Positions 9,173-18,259 of a DNA stretch of 64,000 bases are shown piece by piece. The notes beneath the pieces are model-generated. The model was not told the DNA's origin. It saw nothing but the letters and a program-made list of their open reading frames with translations, and did no database searches. Within the stretch, counting starts at the first letter, position 1; the number at the start of each line of letters is the position of its first letter. This DNA is from AP-15 sp963737145 (GTDB taxonomy: Bacteria > Pseudomonadota > Alphaproteobacteria > ATCC43930 > CGMCC-115725): the NCBI GenBank assembly GCA_963737145.1, contig CAVTRO010000007.1, positions 1,302,001 to 1,366,000 of the forward strand, read 5' to 3'. A program made the position numbers and the translations under genes.

Positions 9173-9946
9173 TCACGAAGCGAACTGTTCTTTGAGCACC
9201 CGCTCTTCCAGGTTGAAATCGTGATCGAACAGCAGGGTCATGGCGATATCGCGGTTTTCGCTGACTTGGACGGAGACCACATCGCGAACCTCCGTGAAAT
9301 CGGCAACTGCGCTGACCGGGCGCTTATCGGTCTCGATCGCGTCGATCCTGACCCGCGCCAGATGTGGCAACAGCGCGCCGCGCCATCGGCGCGGGCGGAA
9401 GGCGCTGATCGGGGTCAGCGCGAGGACGCCGGCGCCCAGCGGGATGATCGGACCGTGCGCCGAGAGGTTATAGGCCGTGCTGCCGACCGGGGTGGCGACG
9501 AGAATACCATCCGCCATCAACTCTTCGAGCCGAACGACGCCGTCGACGCTGACCCGCAGCTTCGCCGCTTGCCTCGTCTCCCGAAGCAATGAGACTTCGT
9601 TGAAGGCGAGCGCCTGGTGGGGGCTGCCATGCTGGTTTTCCGCAATCATTTCGAGCGGATGCAGAACCACCGGCTGCGCACCGGCGATGCGCTCGTATAG
9701 TCCACCCGGCCGGTAGGCATTCATCAGAAACCCGACGCTGCCGCGATGCATGCCGTAAATCGGCAGGCCGAGAGGCAGGAAGCGGTGAAGGGTCTCCAGC
9801 ATGAAGCCGTCGCCACCAAGCGACACGATGATTTCGGCGCGCTCCGGAGGAACGCAGGAGTAACTGCTACAAAGTTCTCTGAGCGCCTGCTGCGCGGCCT
9901 CGGTATCCGCTGCGACGGCGGCGATGCGGCGTGGCGGCCCGGTCAC
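9173..9946 (-). CDS. nadK: NAD kinase
   Basis: This 257-residue enzyme phosphorylates NAD to NADP with ATP or polyphosphate. The GGDG motif of the ATP site is at residues 44-47 and is followed by FMLETLHRF. NEVSLLRETRQAAKL and the TPVGSTAYNLSAHGP motif of the nucleotide-binding domain are also present. It starts at GTG 9946, 6 nt after the moaA stop, so it is almost certainly translated from the moaA transcript. Length and motif order are normal for short bacterial NadK. Confidence 0.96.
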   Translation of the reverse strand: MTGPPRRIAAVAADTEAAQQALRELCSSYSCVPPERAEIIVSLGGDGFMLETLHRFLPLGLPIYGMHRGSVGFLMNAYRPGGLYERIAGAQPVVLHPLEMIAENQHGSPHQALAFNEVSLLRETRQAAKLRVSVDGVVRLEELMADGILVATPVGSTAYNLSAHGPIIPLGAGVLALTPISAFRPRRWRGALLPHLARVRIDAIETDKRPVSAVADFTEVRDVVSVQVSENRDIAMTLLFDHDFNLEERVLKEQFAS

Positions 9947-9952
9947 CGGGCT

Positions 9953-10945
9953 TCACCCGCCGGTTACGCTCATATGACGCGCAATGGCGGGCCGGTTATG
10001 GCGGCGGTCGATGATGAAGTCGTGACCCTTGGGCTTGCGGTCGATCGCCTCGCGGATCGCCGCTTCGAGCACCTCGTCGCCCTCGGATTGGCGCAGCGGC
10101 GTGCGCAGATCCGCTGCATCTTCCTGGCCGAGACACATGAAGAGGGTGCCGGTGCAGGTCAAACGCACGCGGTTGCAGCTCTCGCAAAAATTGTGGGTCA
10201 ACGGCGTAATGAAGCCGAGCCGACGGCCGGTTTCCCTCACCGTGACATAGCGCGCGGGACCGCCGGTTCGGTAATCGGTGTCGTCCAGCGTCCAGCGCCG
10301 CTGCAATCGGGCGCGCACCATGGAGAGCGGCAGGTACTGGTCGAGCCGGTTTTCCCCACCGATATCGCCCATCGGCATGACTTCGATGAATACCAGATCG
10401 AAGCCTTGCTCACCGCTCCATGCCACGAGGTCGTCGAGCTCGTCCTCATTGACCCCGCGCAACGCCACGGCATTGATTTTGACCGCGAGCCCGGCAGCTT
10501 TGGCCGCCGCGAGCCCTTCGAGAACCACGTCCAGCCGGCCGCGGCGCGTGATCTCGGTGAACTTGACCGGGTCTAGCGTGTCCACCGATACGTTAACCCG
10601 GCGCACGCCGCAGTCGCGCAATTCGCCGGCATAACGGGCGAGCTGGCTCCCGTTGGTCGTCAGCGTCAGCTCGCCTAGTCCGCCGCTGTCGATGTGACGG
10701 CCGAGCGAGCGGAACAGGCTCATGATGTTGCGGCGCACGAGCGGCTCACCGCCGGTCAGACGGAGCTTTTTGACGCCGAGCCGGATAAAGGCGCTGCACA
10801 CCCGGTCGAGCTCTTCGAGGGTCAAGAGCTCGGATTTCGGCAAAAACGTCATCTCTTCCGCCATGCAATAAACGCAGCGGAAGTCGCAGCGATCGGTCAC
10901 CGATACGCGCAGATATGTTATTGTTCGTCCAAACGGGTCGATCAT
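9953..10945 (-). CDS. moaA: GTP 3',8-cyclase MoaA
   Basis: MoaA starts molybdenum-cofactor synthesis by converting GTP to 3',8-cyclo-GTP. The radical-SAM cluster cysteines are C20, C24 and C27 in TDRCDFRCVYC. The second cluster is in the NFCESCNRVRLTCTGTLFMC stretch (CxxC then C after 13 residues), and the conserved C-terminal Gly-Gly ends the protein. I place the start at ATG 10945, giving 330 residues beginning MIDPFGR as in the family; the longer frame to 11065 adds an unconserved leader. It heads a two-gene unit with nadK. FdhD and MobA genes lie 0.5-2 kb away on the other strand, forming a small cofactor neighbourhood. Confidence 0.96.
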   Translation of the reverse strand: MIDPFGRTITYLRVSVTDRCDFRCVYCMAEEMTFLPKSELLTLEELDRVCSAFIRLGVKKLRLTGGEPLVRRNIMSLFRSLGRHIDSGGLGELTLTTNGSQLARYAGELRDCGVRRVNVSVDTLDPVKFTEITRRGRLDVVLEGLAAAKAAGLAVKINAVALRGVNEDELDDLVAWSGEQGFDLVFIEVMPMGDIGGENRLDQYLPLSMVRARLQRRWTLDDTDYRTGGPARYVTVRETGRRLGFITPLTHNFCESCNRVRLTCTGTLFMCLGQEDAADLRTPLRQSEGDEVLEAAIREAIDRKPKGHDFIIDRRHNRPAIARHMSVTGG

Positions 10946-11037
10946 GCTTTGCTCATTTGCGCCGCAGCCTCGCGTTATTAAGATAGGCGCTCGACGAGCA
11001 GATGTCGCCCCTGATCTCCTCATGGCCCCCCCGAGCC

Positions 11038-11355
11038 TTAGCGCGGCGGCTCCTCTGGGAACCAATCTCCAAGCACCTGCTCCTCGGCGTAGGCCGTAGC
11101 CTTGATGGTCGGCAGCTCCATCTGATCGATTTCGCCGTGCTCCTCTAAATCGAGAATTGCGAGCTGAACAGCTCCCGCGGTCTCCTTCTCTATGAGACGC
11201 GGGATTTCACGCCTCAGACTGGGGCTATCCTCCAGGATGCGGGCGATATCGGTCCGCGCCAGCCGGATTGTGCGGCGCCAGCCGTGACGGGCTGCCGCCT
11301 GATGCTCGGACCAAGCGACGGTGTCTGTTTCATAGAGGGTTTTCAGATCCGTCAT
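11038..11355 (-). CDS. DUF29-family protein with a shortened middle
   Basis: The N-terminus TDLKTLYETDTVAWSEHQAA and the C-terminal half (WRRTIRLARTDIARILEDSP through YAEEQVLGDWFPEEP) match the DUF29 family, which has no known function and is common in cyanobacteria and alphaproteobacteria. Family members are usually about 140-150 residues. This one has 105 and passes straight from EHQAAARHG to WRRTIRLAR, skipping the roughly 40-50 residue helical stretch that normally holds NLIEEIE-like and LLKW-like segments. The frame is preserved, so this looks like an in-frame internal deletion. It sits 92 bp upstream of moaA on the same strand and is divergent from fdhD. Confidence 0.7.
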   Translation of the reverse strand: MTDLKTLYETDTVAWSEHQAAARHGWRRTIRLARTDIARILEDSPSLRREIPRLIEKETAGAVQLAILDLEEHGEIDQMELPTIKATAYAEEQVLGDWFPEEPPR

Positions 11356-11417
11356 GACAGCCTCAATATGGCATCAGCCGCCTTGCGGCGGAAGCTCTCC
11401 CGCCCCATCATCGACAC

Positions 11418-12296
11418 ATGCAGGAATTTGTTGTGGCGCCCCGGCCCGACGACCCGCGGCTGACCCGCACCGTGGCCGGCATCGATCACGAAGGACGGCG
11501 GGTCGACGCGGCCGTCGTCATGGAGCGGCCGCTGACCTTGTTTCTCAACGGTCGTGAGATCGTCACGATGATGACGATCGGCGATCACCCCGATTATCTT
11601 GCCATCGGCTATCTCTTGAACCAGAACATGCTGCGCGCCGATGACCGCATCACTGGCATCGATTACGACGAGGAGCTCGAGACGGTCGTAGTCCGCACCG
11701 ACCGCGAGACCGATTTCGAGGACAAGCTGAAAAAGAAGACGCTGACTTCGGGCTGCGCTCAGGGGACCGTGTTCGGCGATCTGATGGAGAAGTTCGACGA
11801 GGTCCGGCTCGACCCGAATGCGGTGCTGCGCACCTCGTGGCTTTACGCGCTGACCCGCAAGATCAACACGGTGCCGAGCCTCTATCTTGCGGCCGGGGCG
11901 ATCCATGGCTGTGTGCTGTGCGAGGAGGATCGGCCGCTCATCTACATGGAGGATGTCGGCCGGCACAACGCAATCGACAAAATCGCCGGCTACATGCACC
12001 GGCATCACATCTCCCCGGCGGGCAAGATCTTCTACACAACCGGGCGGCTGACCTCCGAAATGGTGATCAAGACCGTTCAGATGGGCATTCCGATCCTGAT
12101 TTCGCGATCGGGGTTTACCGCGTGGGGCGTCGATCTCGCGCGGCAGGCCGGGCTCACCCTGATCGGCCGGGCCAAAGGGAAACGGTTCCTCGCGCTCGCC
12201 GGGACCGAGCGCATTGTCTTCGACGGCGATATGAGGTCGGTTAACGAGCATCCCCGCGTCGCGCGCAAAGCCAGCGTCGAGGAGGATGCGGCGTGA
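11418..12296 (+). CDS. fdhD: Formate dehydrogenase accessory sulfurtransferase FdhD
   Basis: FdhD transfers sulfur from the IscS desulfurase to the molybdenum cofactor and so activates formate dehydrogenases. The 292-residue protein carries TSGCAQGT near residues 111-118, the position of the catalytic loop cysteine. The GAIHGCVLC segment, the EDVGRHNAIDKIAGY motif and the FTTGRLTSEMV-like stretch YTTGRLTSEMV follow. The loop has a single cysteine rather than the CxxC of the E. coli protein. GTG at 11433 with AGGA upstream is an alternative start. The gene overlaps mobA by 4 bp (GTGA). No formate dehydrogenase structural genes are in the window. Confidence 0.95.
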   Translation: MQEFVVAPRPDDPRLTRTVAGIDHEGRRVDAAVVMERPLTLFLNGREIVTMMTIGDHPDYLAIGYLLNQNMLRADDRITGIDYDEELETVVVRTDRETDFEDKLKKKTLTSGCAQGTVFGDLMEKFDEVRLDPNAVLRTSWLYALTRKINTVPSLYLAAGAIHGCVLCEEDRPLIYMEDVGRHNAIDKIAGYMHRHHISPAGKIFYTTGRLTSEMVIKTVQMGIPILISRSGFTAWGVDLARQAGLTLIGRAKGKRFLALAGTERIVFDGDMRSVNEHPRVARKASVEEDAA

Positions 12297-12922
12297 AAAT
12301 CGTCGGCCTGCTGCTCGCCGGCGGGCAATCCCGCCGCATGGGCGGCGGCGACAAGGCGTTGCGGGTAATCGGCGGGGTGCCGCTGCTCGAGCGGGTGATC
12401 GAGCGGATGCGGCCACAGGTCGAAACGCTCGTGCTCAACGCCAATGGCGACCCCGCCCGTTTCACAAACTTCGGCCTCCCGGTCGTACCGGACAGCGTGC
12501 CCGGTTTTGCCGGGCCGTTGGCCGGGGTGCTGGCGGGGCTTGATTGGACGGCTGAGCACCGCCCGGATTGTACTCACGTCGTCAGCGTTGCCACCGATGC
12601 GCCGTTCCTGCCGCGAGACCTTGTGTCACGGCTCGTGCGCGGCATGGAAGAATCCGGCGCGGACCTCGCTTGCGCGGCGTCCGGCGGTCATGCGCATCCG
12701 GTGATCGGCCTCTGGCCGGTGCGGCTGCGGGAAGACCTGCGCCGCGCGGTCGTGGAACAATTGGTCCGCAAGGTCGATCTGTGGACGGCGCGTCACCGCC
12801 TCGCGACCGTGCCCTTCCCCGGCGAGCCGATAGACCCGTTTTTCAATGCCAACCGGCCGGAAGACCTAAATACCGCCGCTGCGCTCCTCATCGCCGAGAG
12901 AAGCGACCCACCATCGAGCTGA
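12293..12922 (+). CDS. mobA: Molybdenum cofactor guanylyltransferase
   Basis: MobA attaches GMP to Mo-molybdopterin to give the guanine dinucleotide form needed by DMSO-reductase-family enzymes such as formate dehydrogenase. The N-terminal LLLAGGQSRRMGGGDKAL is the nucleotide-binding signature, and PGFAGPLAGVLAGLDW and VATDAPFLPRDLV are further family motifs. At 209 residues it has the usual length. It starts at GTG 12293, overlapping the fdhD stop, so the two are co-translated. The pairing makes sense because both serve formate dehydrogenase maturation. Confidence 0.95.
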   Translation: MKIVGLLLAGGQSRRMGGGDKALRVIGGVPLLERVIERMRPQVETLVLNANGDPARFTNFGLPVVPDSVPGFAGPLAGVLAGLDWTAEHRPDCTHVVSVATDAPFLPRDLVSRLVRGMEESGADLACAASGGHAHPVIGLWPVRLREDLRRAVVEQLVRKVDLWTARHRLATVPFPGEPIDPFFNANRPEDLNTAAALLIAERSDPPSS

Positions 12923-13036
12923 GGAAGACGGAGCATCGTTTCTCTGCGCCGATCGGCGAACGTGCCTCAGGTCTGGACGCTGGACTGACGCTCGCGGTGC
13001 TAGCAGACCGCTTTGCAGCCGAGCGGATGATCGCAG

Positions 13037-13768
13037 ATGGCCCGGCACGGTTTGGACGGTTTCAACCCGCAAACGGCTGTCGCCAACGCTGTCGAGCCCT
13101 CATCTCTCTCGGTCGAGTATCGGTATGCCGCTTCGACCGGCACTGTGGATCTGCGCGTCTTTGAGCTGCTGTCGGCGCGCCTCTGTCACGAGTTGAGCGG
13201 GCCCATCGCCGCGATCGGCAATGGCGTCGAACTGCTCGCCGAGGAGGACCCTGGTCTCGGGTCATCGCCCAACCCGGCCTTCCTGCACGATGCCGTCACA
13301 CTGGTCAGCGAGAGTGCGCGCCGCGCGCGCTGCCGGCTGCAATTCTATCGCTTTGCCTACGGGTTCAGCTCGGGCTCGACGATCGCAGGCCCGGCGCCGC
13401 ATGAGATCGCCACCGGCTTTTTGGCTGCGGCCAATATCGTCGGCGATTATGCCGAGGGAATTCGGATGCTGTCGCCCGACTGGCAGAAGCTGGCCTGCAA
13501 TCTGCTTTCGGTCGGGGCCGATGCGTTGCCGCGCGGCGGCCGCCTGGTTCTGACCGACCAACCGCTCAGCCTCGAAGCGGTCGGGGAGCGCGCCGCTTTG
13601 TCCGCTGAAGCGCGTGACGCGCTGATGCTCGCGACGCCGGTTGCCGATCTCACAGCTCGGACGGTGCAGCCCTATTTCACCGGGCTCCTCGCCAGAGCGC
13701 TCGAGCGCTCTTTGAGCGCGACCGCGGAGCCGGGACGGGTCCGGCTCAGGGTGGTCGTTCCCCGATAA
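13037..13768 (+). CDS. chpT: Histidine phosphotransferase ChpT
   Basis: ChpT relays phosphate from the hybrid kinase CckA to CtrA and CpdR in the alphaproteobacterial cell-cycle circuit. The 243-residue protein has the dimerising helix LLSARLCHELSGPIAAIGNG, in which H51 is the phosphorylated histidine. A degenerate GHKL-like C-terminal domain follows, with WQKLACNLLSVGADALPRGG in the place of an ATP site. Its position next to ctrA, tail to tail with 26 bp between stops, supports the assignment. The N-terminal 35 residues are variable, so a start slightly downstream is possible. Confidence 0.92.
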   Translation: MARHGLDGFNPQTAVANAVEPSSLSVEYRYAASTGTVDLRVFELLSARLCHELSGPIAAIGNGVELLAEEDPGLGSSPNPAFLHDAVTLVSESARRARCRLQFYRFAYGFSSGSTIAGPAPHEIATGFLAAANIVGDYAEGIRMLSPDWQKLACNLLSVGADALPRGGRLVLTDQPLSLEAVGERAALSAEARDALMLATPVADLTARTVQPYFTGLLARALERSLSATAEPGRVRLRVVVPR

Positions 13769-13794
13769 GGACCCGGCTCAGCCCATCGAGCCCG

Positions 13795-14544
13795 CTAGGC
13801 TGCTGCCGTGCTGCGCCGCACGGCCGACATATCGGCGCTGGTACTGGCTGTCGCAGCGCCGGGCAGCGGCATCGGATCCCGCAGAACATAGCCGCGGCCC
13901 CATACCGTCTCGATGTAATGGCTGCCGCCGGTCGCCTGGGCGAGCTTTTTGCGCAGCTTGCAGACAAAGACGTCGATGATCTTCAGCTCGGGCTCGTCCA
14001 TGCCGCCGTACAAGTGATTGAGAAACATCTCCTTCGTCAACGTCGTGCCCTTGCGCAGGCTGAGCAGCTCGAGAATTCCGTATTCTTTGCCGGTGAGGTG
14101 CACGGGCTGGTCGTCGACCGAGACGACGCGGGTGTCGAGATTGACCACCAGCTTCCCGGTCCGGATAGTCGATTCAGAGTGGCCCTTCGACCGGCGCACG
14201 ATTGCCTGTATGCGCGCGATCAGCTCCCGCCGGTCAAACGGTTTCGTCAGGAAATCGTCGGCGCCGAACCCCAGCCCCTTGATCTTGTGGTCGAGCTCGG
14301 CCAGACCCGAGAGGATCAGGATAGGCGTGCGAACCCGCGCCGCGCGCAGGCGCCGGAGCACCTCGTAACCGTCGATGTCCGGCAGCATCAAATCGAGCAG
14401 AATGATATCGTAATCGTAGAGTTTGCCGATCTCCAGGCCATCCTCGCCTAGATCAGTCGTATCACAGATAAAATTCTCATTGATCAGCAGCATTTTGATG
14501 CTGGCTGCGGTTTGAGCATCGTCCTCGACTAAAAGCACGCGCAT
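13795..14544 (-). CDS. ctrA: Cell cycle response regulator CtrA
   Basis: CtrA is the master OmpR-family regulator of cell cycle, motility and division genes in alphaproteobacteria. The receiver domain has acidic residues D8 and D9 and the phospho-acceptor D51 in IILLDLMLPD, and K near 101 in FLTKPFDRREL. The DNA-binding wing contains LTGKEYGILELLSLRKG and the near-invariant MFLNHLYGGMDEPELKIIDV. ATG 14544 is chosen because GGAGG lies 5 nt upstream; the frame runs 30 bp further. At 249 residues it is longer than the Caulobacter protein (231), with an extra Pro/Ala/Ser-rich tail ending in three alanines, which could serve as a ClpXP-type degron (inference). Confidence 0.97.
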   Translation of the reverse strand: MRVLLVEDDAQTAASIKMLLINENFICDTTDLGEDGLEIGKLYDYDIILLDLMLPDIDGYEVLRRLRAARVRTPILILSGLAELDHKIKGLGFGADDFLTKPFDRRELIARIQAIVRRSKGHSESTIRTGKLVVNLDTRVVSVDDQPVHLTGKEYGILELLSLRKGTTLTKEMFLNHLYGGMDEPELKIIDVFVCKLRKKLAQATGGSHYIETVWGRGYVLRDPMPLPGAATASTSADMSAVRRSTAAA

Positions 14545-14612
14545 TGGAACCTCCGGGGTTCGGCCGGTTGTCATGCCGGCGGGCCTTGGTTAATCAGAAT
14601 TACCAGAATTAG

Positions 14613-14627
14613 TTAACAACTCGTTTA
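14613..14627 (-). promoter_or_regulatory. Candidate CtrA box upstream of ctrA
   Basis: TTAA at 14613-14616 is followed after 7 nt by TTTA at 14624-14627, one mismatch from the CtrA consensus TTAA-N7-TTAA. It lies about 70 bp upstream of the ctrA start, where an autoregulatory site would be expected. A weaker TTAA-N7-TACC is at 14590-14604 and a perfect TTACCGGTAA palindrome at 14625-14634. The region is clearly more AT-rich than the surroundings. Binding is inferred, not shown. Confidence 0.45.
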
Positions 14628-14640
14628 CCGGTAATTCCGA

Positions 14641-15800
14641 AATGTTGGACTTGCGATCAGGGGATCGCGACACCGAGCGGGCGGCGATTGCCTTGGTGAC
14701 TGGTGGGTCGGGCGTCCTTCGGCTTTTCCAATGGACGGCAGTCGCACCACCTTACAGTCAGCTGCATCTGTGGGCCGGGTCATCGTGGGAAGGGACCCGT
14801 TTGTTCCAATTCCGGCTAACCTCGCCCCCGGGTTTCCCTGTCCGAAACTCGACCGCGACAGACATCAACCCCCCTCCTTCTCGATTCACGTCTGCAAGCT
14901 TGACGATCATTCGGACACTTCGTGATCCAGAAGTGTGACCGGGGTCACACTGCCAACAAACTTTTTGTGATAGAACCTCGGCTGAAGGCTGGGTCCGTCC
15001 GGGCGAGGCTGGCCGCACCCAACACCTTGAGCCCGAGTTTTATTACTCTACCGGCGTCAGTCAGCCGTCCCGCGGATAACGGAGCCATCAGCGATTTTTT
15101 TCTGAACCATCGTCAAGCGACCTGGGACAAAAGTCTCCTCACTGCTCTAGTCCATTGGACTGGGCCTTTCTCCGCACGATTTCTTCCGATTTCCTATGCG
15201 AATTAATCGTGTTTGACGGCATGCGTCTCAGAAATTTTTTCGCGAAATGCATTTAACGCGGTTACGTCGGGCTGATCTGGAGCAACGGGTGCTCGGTTTC
15301 GTCGATAGCTGCGCGTTTCTCCGCCAAGAACTCGGCCGCACGCCGCACCTCGCAAACGGTATGGTTCAAGAAATGCGTTCGCTGCCGGCAAATATCCTCA
15401 TCCAAGCCTCGCATAATGCCGTGCGACGAGCGGCCGCGGAGAGCTCGGTTCCTCGCCAGAGCTACCGACGGCTGCTGAACCTCTCGGAAGCTACCAACGT
15501 ATCGGACGGCGGCTTATTCCGAGAATTTGAGGATCGGGCCGGCGGCGGCCCGCGGAGCGCAGCGTCGTTCCGCGGGCGCGCGGGTCTCTCTTGTGACTAC
15601 CGGGACGGGCTGCGCCAGTGCCAACCTGTCCACCATGTCCCCGAACACCCGTCCACCATCTCCCCAGCCTTTACACAATGCGGGAGAGGGGGCGAGCGGA
15701 GCGAGCGGGGTGAGAGGGTCCTGACGGGCTCCGAGAAGGTCAGAAAACTCGGTCACGATAGACGATTGGTTCCGCGCTAGAGCTGGATTGCTTTGCATCA
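14641..15800. other. Gene-poor 1.2 kb upstream of ctrA
   Basis: No convincing gene was found here. The longest frames (for example 15247-15780 plus) match nothing I recognise, have no good ribosome-binding sites and run through a palindromic repeat. That repeat, near 15657-15715, pairs a TCTCCCC run with GGGAGAGGG and continues as a GAGCGGAGCGAGCGGGG tract; it resembles the GC-rich intergenic repeat seen at 57855-57893. A small hairpin AGTCC-ATT-GGACT lies near 15148. The first part (14585-14640) is the likely promoter region of ctrA. Confidence 0.5.
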
Positions 15801-16177
15801 ATGATGGGTCGGTTGCGCCCTTTCACCGCGATCAATCATGCGTTTCAGTCGATCCGCAATGATCCTGAAACGACGCTGTTCGGCTTTGATCAATACGGCC
15901 ATGTGTTCATTCACCAAACGACGCACAACATTATTCGCCAGCTTTGGGAGCAGCTGTACGCCAGCCATGCGCCGACAGTAGGCGGTCCGACCGCCGGTGA
16001 CGGAGCAGCGCTGGCCGGGTTCAACCCGCCCATCTCGGACCGAGCGAGGAGATCGTCCAGCACCCGCCGCGTTCGCCCGGCGTGAATTTCTGAAGCGAGC
16101 CCGCAATCACGCGTTTCATGGCATCCTCGATCAGCATTTCGACGAACGCGGATATTTCGTACGAGTTGACTGACGGC
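15801..16177. other. Unassigned sequence left of the IS element
   Basis: Two overlapping frames on opposite strands (15801-16085 plus and 15798-16106 minus) are open, but neither gives a protein I recognise. The minus frame contains LPKLANNVVRRLVNEHMAVL and RRFRIIADRLKRMID, which look helical and could be a remnant of a real gene. The IS element begins at 16182, so this may be the stump of a gene that the insertion interrupted. Confidence 0.3.
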
Positions 16178-16181
16178 CTAA

Positions 16182-16200
16182 CCCGACTTTCGCAACTCGA
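16182..16200 (+). repeat. Left terminal inverted repeat of the IS1634-type element
   Basis: The sequence CCCGACTTTCGCAACTCGA is identical over 19 bp to the reverse complement of 18190-18208. The flanking CTAA at 16178-16181 is repeated outside the right end. Confidence 0.93.
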
Positions 16201-16341
16201 CCCTGATTTGGGGAATTTTGCGGATGGGCTGAACGGCAACTGGTTGATCGGCTTGGTACGATCCGGAAGAACAGTGGAAAAGCGGCAGCGGTGCCGACCA
16301 AGTAGCTTGCGGGACGATCGGCGGCTGCAGAATCTCGCGGC

Positions 16342-18150
16342 ATGTTTTTGCGCTACAAGGTTCGCCGGAAGGACGGCAAGGAGCACCGCTACTGGAGCAT
16401 CGTCGAGAACCGCCGGGTGTCGGGCGGGCGGACGGTGCAGCGGCAAGTGCTGTATCTGGGCGAGATCAATGACGGCCAGAAAGCCGCGTGGTGCCGAACG
16501 ATCGAAGCGTTCGACGAGGCTGGCCAGGACCCGAGGCAGATCGCGCTGTTCCCCGAGGACCGCCCGGCGCCAGTTCTGGATTGCGATGTGGTGCATGTCC
16601 GGCTCAGCGGACTGCGGCTGCACCGGCCGCGGCAGTGGGGCGCCTGCTGGCTGGCCTGCCATCTGTGGGATCAACTGCGGCTGGATGACTTCTGGTCGCC
16701 ACGACTGCCGGCCTCGCGACAGGGAACGCGCTGGCTGAACGTGCTGAAGACGCTGGTGACCTACCGGCTGGTCGACCCAGGCAGCGAATGGCGGTTGCAT
16801 CGGCAGTGGTACGCGCAAAGCGCCATCGGCGACCTGCTGGGCGAGGATTTCGCCGTGGCCGGCAAGGACAACCTGTACCGGTGTCTGGACAAGCTGCTGG
16901 CGCATAAGCAGGAGCTGTTCAGCTTCCTGCGGCAGCGCTGGCAGACGCTGTTCCAGGCCGATTTCGAGATCCTGCTGTATGATCTGACCAGCACGTATTT
17001 CGCATGCGATCCGCCAGAAACCGGCAAGCGGCGGTTCGGCCACTCGCGGGACCACAGATCAGACTGCGTCCAGATGGTCATTGCCCTGATCGTGACCCCA
17101 GAGGGTTTCCCGCTGACTTACGAGGTGATGCCGGGCAATACCTCGGACAAGACGACGCTGGGCGACTTCCTCAGTCGGATCGAGGTCCAATATGGCAAAG
17201 CCGGGCGCACTTGGGTAATGGACCGTGGCATCCCGAGGGAAGCCGTGCTGACCGAGATGCGGGCTGCGAAGACGCCAACCCACTACCTGGTCGGCACACC
17301 CCGCGCGCGGCTCAGCCAGTTGGAGCAAGAATTCCTGGCGAGGCCTTGGGCACAGGTTCGCGATTCGGTTCAGGTGAAGCTGATTGAATAGGATGGTGAA
17401 CTTTACATCCTGGCTCGCAGCGGCGGACGACGGGACAAGGAGCAGGCGATGCGGCGGCGGCGGCTGAAGAAGCTGGTCAAACGCCTGCCTGAGCTACGCC
17501 AACAGAAGCTGACCCGGGATCAACTGCTGATCAAGCTGGGAGCTGCACGAACGGAAGCGGGGCCGGTCGCTTATCGGATCATCGACATCCAGCTGCTCGG
17601 CAAGGACCAGGCGGTCACGGCAGAGACTTTCTGCTTCAAGCTGAACTGGCGAAGCTGCGGGAGGCACGCCGGCGGGAAGGCGGTTATCTGCTGCGATCCA
17701 ATCTCACGGACGGCGATCCGGCGAAACTCTGGGCGTTCTATCTGCAATTGGTGGAAATCGAGCAGGCCTTCAAAGAACTCAAGGGGGACCTGGCGATCCG
17801 CCCGATCTACCACCAAACCGACGCGCGCATCGAAGCCCACATCTTCGTGGCATTCCTGGCCTACTGTCTGCAGGTGACGGCTCAAGCAGCGGCTGCGGTC
17901 CCTGGCGCCGGGGCTGACGCCACGGTCGGTGTTGGAGAAGATGGCCGCAATCCAGATGGTCGATATGCACCTGCCGACCACCGATGGGCGCACGGTCCTG
18001 CTGTCGCGCTACACCGAGCCAGAACTGGACCAGTTGATCCTGCTCCGCCAGTTGAAGATCGACTTGCCCGCTCAGCCGTCACCCAGGATTGCCTCGGTCG
18101 ACGGGTTGCCGCGCCATGATACCGCCCTGTGTGGTGCCGACTTTTCGACC
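16342..18150 (+). pseudogene. IS1634-family transposase, one stop and two frameshifts
   Basis: The gene starts with MFLRYKVRRKDGKEHRYWSI. It contains LLYDLTSTYFACD and GFPLTYEVMPGNTSDKTTL, typical of IS1634-type DDE transposases, and the third conserved block (VEIEQAFKELKGDLAIRP). TAG at 17389-17391 interrupts frame 1, which then continues (DGELYILARSGG). Near 17640 the coding frame moves to frame 3 (ELAKLREARRREGGYLL, then AHIFVAFLAYCLQV). Near 17880 it returns to frame 1 (LEKMAAIQMVDMHLPTTDG). The C-terminus fades out around 18110-18150. Three independent lesions show it is dead unless the sequence here is poor. Confidence 0.9.
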
Positions 18151-18189
18151 GTACACCGCGAAAACCTCGAGTTTGGCGGCTTCTATGCC

Positions 18190-18208
18190 TCGAGTTGCGA
18201 AAGTCGGG
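18190..18208 (-). repeat. Right terminal inverted repeat of the IS1634-type element
   Basis: This is the reverse complement of 16182-16200 over 19 of 19 bases. The CTAA at 18209-18212 outside it matches the CTAA left of the element. Confidence 0.93.
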
Positions 18209-18259
18209 CTAACCTCGCCGGCGAAAGGGCGCGGAGCACCCATTCGCAGAGGATCAGCA

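Larger units (their letters stand above)
16182..18208 (+). mobile_element. Decayed IS1634-type insertion sequence with intact ends
   Basis: A 2027-bp element bounded by a perfect 19-bp inverted repeat, CCCGACTTTCGCAACTCGA at 16182-16200 and its complement at 18190-18208. Directly outside both ends is the 4-bp direct repeat CTAA (16178-16181 and 18209-18212), which is a plausible target-site duplication. The single transposase gene inside is related to the IS1634 group of DDE transposases and is broken by one stop and two frameshifts, so the element cannot move by itself. The family assignment comes from transposase motifs recalled from memory. Confidence 0.88.

Noticed and set aside
11352..12416. 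354-residue antisense frame opposite fdhD-mobA
   Set aside because: Both plus-strand genes are unmistakable, and the antisense product is Arg/Asp-rich without family features.
15247..15780. 177-residue open frame in the gap upstream of the IS element
   Set aside because: No family resemblance or ribosome-binding site, and its second half is translated from a palindromic repeat.
8821..17391. Amber (TAG) recoding as sense, suggested by two in-frame TAG codons
   Set aside because: Many complete genes here end in TAG (hemD, the Hsp70 gene, the flavoprotein gene). The transposase has frameshifts in addition, so simple mutation explains it.
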